Source: Spirosoma fluviale (lineage in GTDB: Bacteria > Bacteroidota > Bacteroidia > Cytophagales > Cyclobacteriaceae). From it: DNA of 63,783 bases. A program made the translations under genes and the position numbers. Position 1 is the stretch's first letter, and each line of letters starts with the position of its first letter. The notes beneath the pieces were generated by a model. It was not told where the DNA came from, made no database searches, and saw only the letters and a list, made by a program, of their open reading frames with translations. The stretch spans positions 1-63,783 of the forward strand of contig CAMBMU010000004.1 of assembly GCA_945868725.1 (NCBI GenBank). Direction: 5' to 3'. Below, piece by piece: positions 61,620 to 63,783 of this stretch.

Positions 61620-62690
61620 TTCAATATTCCGTTCTTTTTGCCAGTCCGATAGTCGAGGATCCATCACAGAAAACCAGAGCGGAGGAATACAAGCCAAGAT
61701 AATCATTGCTGAATATCCTGCAGGCAATTGGGGACTATCCTCGTTGTGATCTAATACCTGATACCTCTTGTGTGCAGAAGCATGGTGGTCGGAATGGCGT
61801 TGCAACTGAAAAAGGAGAAAATTACTCACCAATTGAGAGGCGTTCCAAGAATGAAGGGGGGTTACTTTTTCGTACTGTCCTGAAGGCAATTGCTTTCGTT
61901 GCATTCCATAATGCTCTAAGTAGTTCACTAACTCCAAAAGTGAAAACCCTAAAATACTTTGAACAAAAAAGAAGGCGGGAACTTCCCAAACCAATCTTCC
62001 TTGAGCGTAAGAAAATAGACCAAAAAAGAAGGCGACGAATAGCAGAGGTAGGATTTGAAACCAAATCATTTGATTGGAAAGAGACCAGAAGCCTTGGCCT
62101 TTCTTTTTCAGACGTTCTGTCTCTAAATGCCAAGAACTGAGGTAACCCTGAGTAACAGATCGCCACCAGAATGCATAGAAAGTCTCTCCTTTTCGACTTG
62201 TAGCTGGATCCTCAGGAGTGGCTACGCGTACATGATGTCCTCGGTTGTGTTCGATAAAAAAGTGCATGTAGCAGACAGTCATCAAGAGAATCTTGGAATA
62301 GATCTGTTCTACCTTTTCGGTTCGATGACCCAACTCATGTGCCACAGTAATGCCGATGCCACCAGTTATCAGAGCCATTCCGGTAGCAAAGGCAATCCAG
62401 GAGATCAAAGACAATTCCTGTGTACTCACCACATAGAAACCCCAGATCAGCACTGCCAATTGTACATAAACCCAAACAAAGGTAATCAGCTTGTAAAATT
62501 GAGCCTTCATAGATTCGCTCACTTCAGCTACTGGAATATTGGCTTTATCCTTTTGAATCACATAATCCATTAGGGGAACAAGCAAGAAAACAAAGACATG
62601 AATCATCCATAGGAAGGGGCCTCCCCACTGCATTCCCAAAAAGAGTAGTGTAGGCAGAATCAGTGCACTAAAGAATCCGATTTTTTTCAT
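61608..62690 (-). CDS. alkB: Alkane 1-monooxygenase (AlkB-type integral membrane di-iron enzyme)
   Basis: 360 residues. Six membrane spans and the histidine boxes of the AlkB group are all present: HELGHR (box 1), EHNRGHHVRVATPEDPA (box 2), LQRHSDHHA (box 3), and the extra NYLEHYGMQR motif that separates AlkB from fatty-acid desaturases. It would hydroxylate terminal carbons of alkanes or related chains using O2 and a rubredoxin. No rubredoxin or reductase gene is nearby. It is a single gene, with a repeat island and an rRNA operon upstream. Confidence 0.92.
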   Translation of the reverse strand: MKKIGFFSALILPTLLFLGMQWGGPFLWMIHVFVFLLVPLMDYVIQKDKANIPVAEVSESMKAQFYKLITFVWVYVQLAVLIWGFYVVSTQELSLISWIAFATGMALITGGIGITVAHELGHRTEKVEQIYSKILLMTVCYMHFFIEHNRGHHVRVATPEDPATSRKGETFYAFWWRSVTQGYLSSWHLETERLKKKGQGFWSLSNQMIWFQILPLLFVAFFFGLFSYAQGRLVWEVPAFFFVQSILGFSLLELVNYLEHYGMQRKQLPSGQYEKVTPLHSWNASQLVSNFLLFQLQRHSDHHASAHKRYQVLDHNEDSPQLPAGYSAMIILACIPPLWFSVMDPRLSDWQKERNIELVE

Positions 62691-62766
62691 GTCTTTTAAA
62701 AACCTGTAAACATCCTAAAAAGTTATGAATTAGTCGCAAAAAAAACAATTGGAAGTAGCAAGAACT

Positions 62767-62805
62767 GTACGAAGTACAATGTACGAGGTACGAAGTACCA
62801 AGTAG
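62767..62805. repeat. GTAC heptad array C
   Basis: GTAC at 62767, 62774, 62781, 62788 and 62795, with GTAG at 62802: exact 7-bp period. Spacers are GAA, AAT, GAG, GAA and CAA. It runs on into an AGA array. Confidence 0.92.
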
Positions 62806-62810
62806 ACTCA

Positions 62811-62852
62811 GATGCGTGCCTGCGGTAGGCAGGCAAGAGACGAGAACAAAGA
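62811..62852. repeat. AGA heptad array interrupted by a palindrome
   Basis: The G of AGA falls at 62811, then 62837, 62844 and 62851. The 26-bp step equals 7 plus 19, and a 19-bp palindrome occupies the gap, so the register is kept once the palindrome is removed. Confidence 0.85.
62815..62833. repeat. 19-bp palindrome CGTGCCTGCGGTAGGCAGG
   Basis: One base different from the copy at 62871-62889. It is followed by CAAG, as is that copy. Removing it joins GATG to CAAGAG, giving GATGCAAGA, a string that occurs uninterrupted at 63170-63178. Confidence 0.85.
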
Positions 62853-62859
62853 CTTCATT

Positions 62860-62910
62860 GTACTAGGTACCCTGCCTGCGGTAGGCAGGCAAGTACAATG
62901 TACAAAGTAG
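62860..62910. repeat. GTAC heptad array D, interrupted
   Basis: GTAC at 62860 and 62867, then 62893 and 62900, with GTAG at 62907. The central step of 26 bp is 7 plus 19 and contains the palindrome at 62871-62889. Without it the sequence would read GTACCAAGTAC in perfect phase, a string found intact in arrays A and C. Confidence 0.92.
62871..62889. repeat. 19-bp palindrome CCTGCCTGCGGTAGGCAGG
   Basis: Imperfect palindrome (CCTGCCT / AGGCAGG arms, 5-nt centre) standing exactly between GTAC and CAAGTAC of the heptad array. No target duplication is evident. Confidence 0.92.
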
Positions 62911-62914
62911 ACTC

Positions 62915-62945
62915 AGAAGCAAGAATCGAGAGACAAGAAACGAGA
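62915..62945. repeat. AGA heptad array
   Basis: The G of AGA falls at 62916, 62923, 62930, 62937 and 62944, exact 7-bp period, immediately after GTAC array D. Confidence 0.88.
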
Positions 62946-63040
62946 CTCATTGCGTTGTGGTACGAGATTCGTGTGATTCACGAATTTCAACTTCTTCAGT
63001 CTCCAATCGGCGTTCGGCGTTCGACATTAAAAAAAGAAGC
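62937..63040. repeat. ~104-bp direct repeat, copy 1
   Basis: Runs from GAAACGAGACTCA to AAGAAGC. It includes a stem ATTCGTG/CACGAAT (5-nt loop) and TCG at 7-bp period (63007, 63014, 63021). Copy 2 follows after 16 bp. Confidence 0.85.
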
Positions 63041-63056
63041 AGGAGCCGAGAACCAC

Positions 63057-63159
63057 GAAACGAGACTCAATTGCGTTGTGCTACGAGATTCGTTTGGTTT
63101 ACGAATTTTCACTTCTTCATTCTCCAATCGGCGTTCGATATTCGATATTAAAAAGAAGC
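63057..63159. repeat. ~104-bp direct repeat, copy 2
   Basis: About 90 percent identical by eye to copy 1. The stem is kept as ATTCGT/ACGAAT, and TCG again has a 7-bp period (63128, 63135, 63142). A more decayed relative of its right half lies at 14803-14850. Confidence 0.85.
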
Positions 63160-63184
63160 GAGAAACAAGATGCAAGAACCGAGA
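63154..63184. repeat. AGA heptad array
   Basis: The G of AGA falls at 63155, 63162, 63169, 63176 and 63183, exact 7-bp period. Confidence 0.85.
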
Positions 63185-63233
63185 TAAATGCTGCTCCTTA
63201 TTAGCAGGAGTTTCCTAGCGGCAGAATTTAATG

Positions 63234-63264
63234 TCTAATTTCTTGTCTCTTGGCTCTTGGTTCT
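63234..63264. repeat. TCT heptad array (AGA on the minus strand)
   Basis: The C of TCT falls at 63235, 63242, 63249, 63256 and 63263, exact 7-bp period. It is followed by GTAC array E, so on the minus strand the order is GTAC array then AGA array, as at C and D. Confidence 0.88.
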
Positions 63265-63273
63265 AACCGTCTC

Positions 63274-63312
63274 GCACTTCGTACTTTGTTCTTTGTACCT
63301 GGTACTTAGTAC
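63274..63312. repeat. GTAC heptad array E
   Basis: GCAC 63274, GTAC 63281, GTTC 63288, GTAC 63295, 63302 and 63309: exact 7-bp period with two decayed units. Spacers TTC, TTT, CTG and TTA are reverse complements of triplets in arrays A and C. It abuts the rRNA terminator. Confidence 0.9.
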
Positions 63313-63313
63313 A

Positions 63314-63347
63314 ACAAAAAAGCCCTTCGAAACGAATCGAAGGGCTT
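63314..63347 (-). terminator. Rho-independent terminator of the rRNA operon
   Basis: On the minus strand AAGCCCTTCG, 8-nt loop, CGAAGGGCTT, then a T-rich run. It lies 6 bp beyond the 5S 3' end and fits as the end of the rRNA transcript. Confidence 0.9.
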
Positions 63348-63353
63348 GAATAA

Positions 63354-63463
63354 TGTGGCGGCGACCTACTCTCCCGGGTGTAACCCCAGTACCATCGGCG
63401 CTGCAGGGCTTAACTTCTCTGTTCGGGATGGGAAGAGGTGGGACCCCTGCGCTAGGCCGCCTA
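63354..63463 (-). rRNA. rrf: 5S ribosomal RNA
   Basis: About 110 nt on the minus strand. The ends pair (TTAGGCGGC... with ...GTCGCCGCCACA), and the conserved loop segments are present, including CCGAACAGAGAAGTTAAG and the later GGTGTAACCC-type arm (read on the minus strand). Ends are estimated to within a few bases. It lies about 170 bp downstream of the 23S gene in the same direction. Confidence 0.95.
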
Positions 63464-63472
63464 AATCTTTGC

Positions 63473-63596
63473 AAGACTTCTAGAGATTAGATACAAGAGC
63501 CAAGACTTATCGTCTTGCTTCTCGTTTCTTGTTTCTAGTATCTCACTTAATATCTAATGTTCATCATCTTGGTACTTGGTACATGGTACTTCGTAC
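63473..63596. repeat. Heptad arrays filling the 23S-5S spacer
   Basis: Three arrays with 7-bp period lie in the spacer: AGA (G at 63483, 63490, 63497, 63504), TCT (C at 63514, 63521, 63528, 63535, 63542) and GTAC (63572, 63579, 63586, 63593; spacers TTG, ATG, TTC). The AGA and TCT parts are inverted relative to each other around TTATCG and could pair in the rRNA precursor. No tRNA is present in the spacer. Confidence 0.9.
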
Positions 63597-63636
63597 TCAA
63601 AATCAACACATATCGGTAGAAACTGTAACCATTCGT

Positions 63637-63783
63637 AGGTAAGCCTTTGGGCAATTAGTACTGCTCAGCTATGCCATTACTGACTTTACACCTGCAGCCT
63701 ATCAACCTAGTAGTCTCCTAGGGCCCTTATATGGAAGTCTCATCTTGAGGTGAGTTTCGCACTTAGATGCTTTCAGCGCTTAT
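63637..63783 (-). rRNA. rrl: 23S ribosomal RNA, 3' end, partial
   Basis: The last ~147 nt of 23S read leftward from the right edge. Minus-strand landmarks are AAGCGCTGAAAGCATCTAAG, the GAAACTCACCTCAAGATGAGA segment (in part), GTTGATAGGCTGCAGGTGTA and GAGCAGTACTAATTGCCC. The 3' end near 63637 is estimated from the usual terminal helix and could be off by a few bases. The rest of the gene lies beyond the window. Confidence 0.96.

Larger units (their letters stand above)
62691..63313. other. Intergenic repeat island 3 (no gene)
   Basis: 623 bp between alkB and the rRNA operon. It holds GTAC heptad arrays, two 19-bp palindromes, AGA/TCT heptad arrays, and a ~104-bp direct repeat. No plausible coding sequence is present; short ORFs here are by-products of the repeats. 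About 62691-62760 is plain spacer that presumably contains the alkB promoter, though I could not identify a convincing box. Confidence 0.85.

Noticed and set aside
62898-63218. 106-codon ORF in repeat island 3
   Set aside because: It spans both copies of the 104-bp repeat; composition and position indicate a chance frame.
63235-63474. 79-codon ORF over the 5S gene
   Set aside because: It covers the 5S rRNA and its terminator; the RNA gene explains the sequence.

Overview
The window looks like a chromosomal segment of a Bacteroidota bacterium, most likely order Cytophagales (Cyclobacteriaceae/Algoriphagus-like; the genus is inference). Signs are an LpxC-FabZ fusion, a PorX-type response regulator with a PglZ domain, folP-cdaA coupling, DUF4296, DUF1599, DUF547 and WG-repeat proteins, and recurrent TAnnTTTG promoter boxes of the Bacteroidota type. 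I see no phage, transposase, integrase, tRNA or CRISPR array. Genes are dense and mostly in co-directional runs. Three spacers (9.9-10.5, 14.0-14.9 and 62.7-63.6 kb) are instead filled with structured repeats.

Layout. 0-2.6 kb: a TetR-controlled RND efflux operon, leftward, cut by the left edge (TetR, TolC, periplasmic adaptor). 2.7-9.9 kb: an alpha/beta hydrolase, the long single-chain PurL, a metallophosphoesterase and an M20 peptidase. 9.9-10.5 kb: palindrome-rich repeats. 10.5-14.0 kb: an outer-membrane porin and a PIF1-like helicase. 14.0-14.9 kb: a second repeat island. 14.9-26.6 kb: a GH109-like protein, then a long leftward gene run of rhodanese, DUF547 lipoprotein, FAD oxidoreductase, NapH/NosR-like ferredoxin membrane protein, two GT2 glycosyltransferases, a lipoprotein, a GT-C mannosyltransferase-like protein and two related lipoproteins. 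26.6-28.2 kb: a Crp/Fnr gene remnant, an HsdR-N nuclease-domain protein and a helix-hairpin-helix protein. 28.3-41.3 kb: hemA, WG-repeat protein, floA-nfeD, proS, a Met/Gly-rich lipoprotein, a FadL-type protein, aroK, a DoxX protein, DUF1599, folP and cdaA. 41.3-50.3 kb: divergent kbl/tdh (threonine to glycine), then leftward porX-tsaE-ald-lipoprotein-type binding protein-hemL-arsC-like. 50.3-55.4 kb: the lipid A operon (HD phosphohydrolase, lpxD, lpxC-fabZ, lpxA, ABC ATPase). 55.5-62.7 kb: mutS2, a partial Bat cluster and alkB. 62.7 kb to the end: a third repeat island, then the end of an rRNA operon (5S and the 3' end of 23S, leftward).

The most unusual signal is in the repeat islands. They contain degenerate arrays with an exact 7-bp period: (GTACNNN)n, often followed by arrays with AGA every 7 bp. 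A 19-bp palindrome interrupts two of these arrays, and in both cases removing exactly 19 bp restores the 7-bp register. This suggests the palindrome is a small mobile unit that inserts into pre-existing heptad arrays. The arrays also fill the 23S-5S spacer of the rRNA operon, where they would be transcribed. A second palindrome family (18 bp, GATCCGCC...GGATC) bounds a duplicated ~137-bp element near 10 kb.

All functional names come from motif and family recognition by eye; no database search was run.
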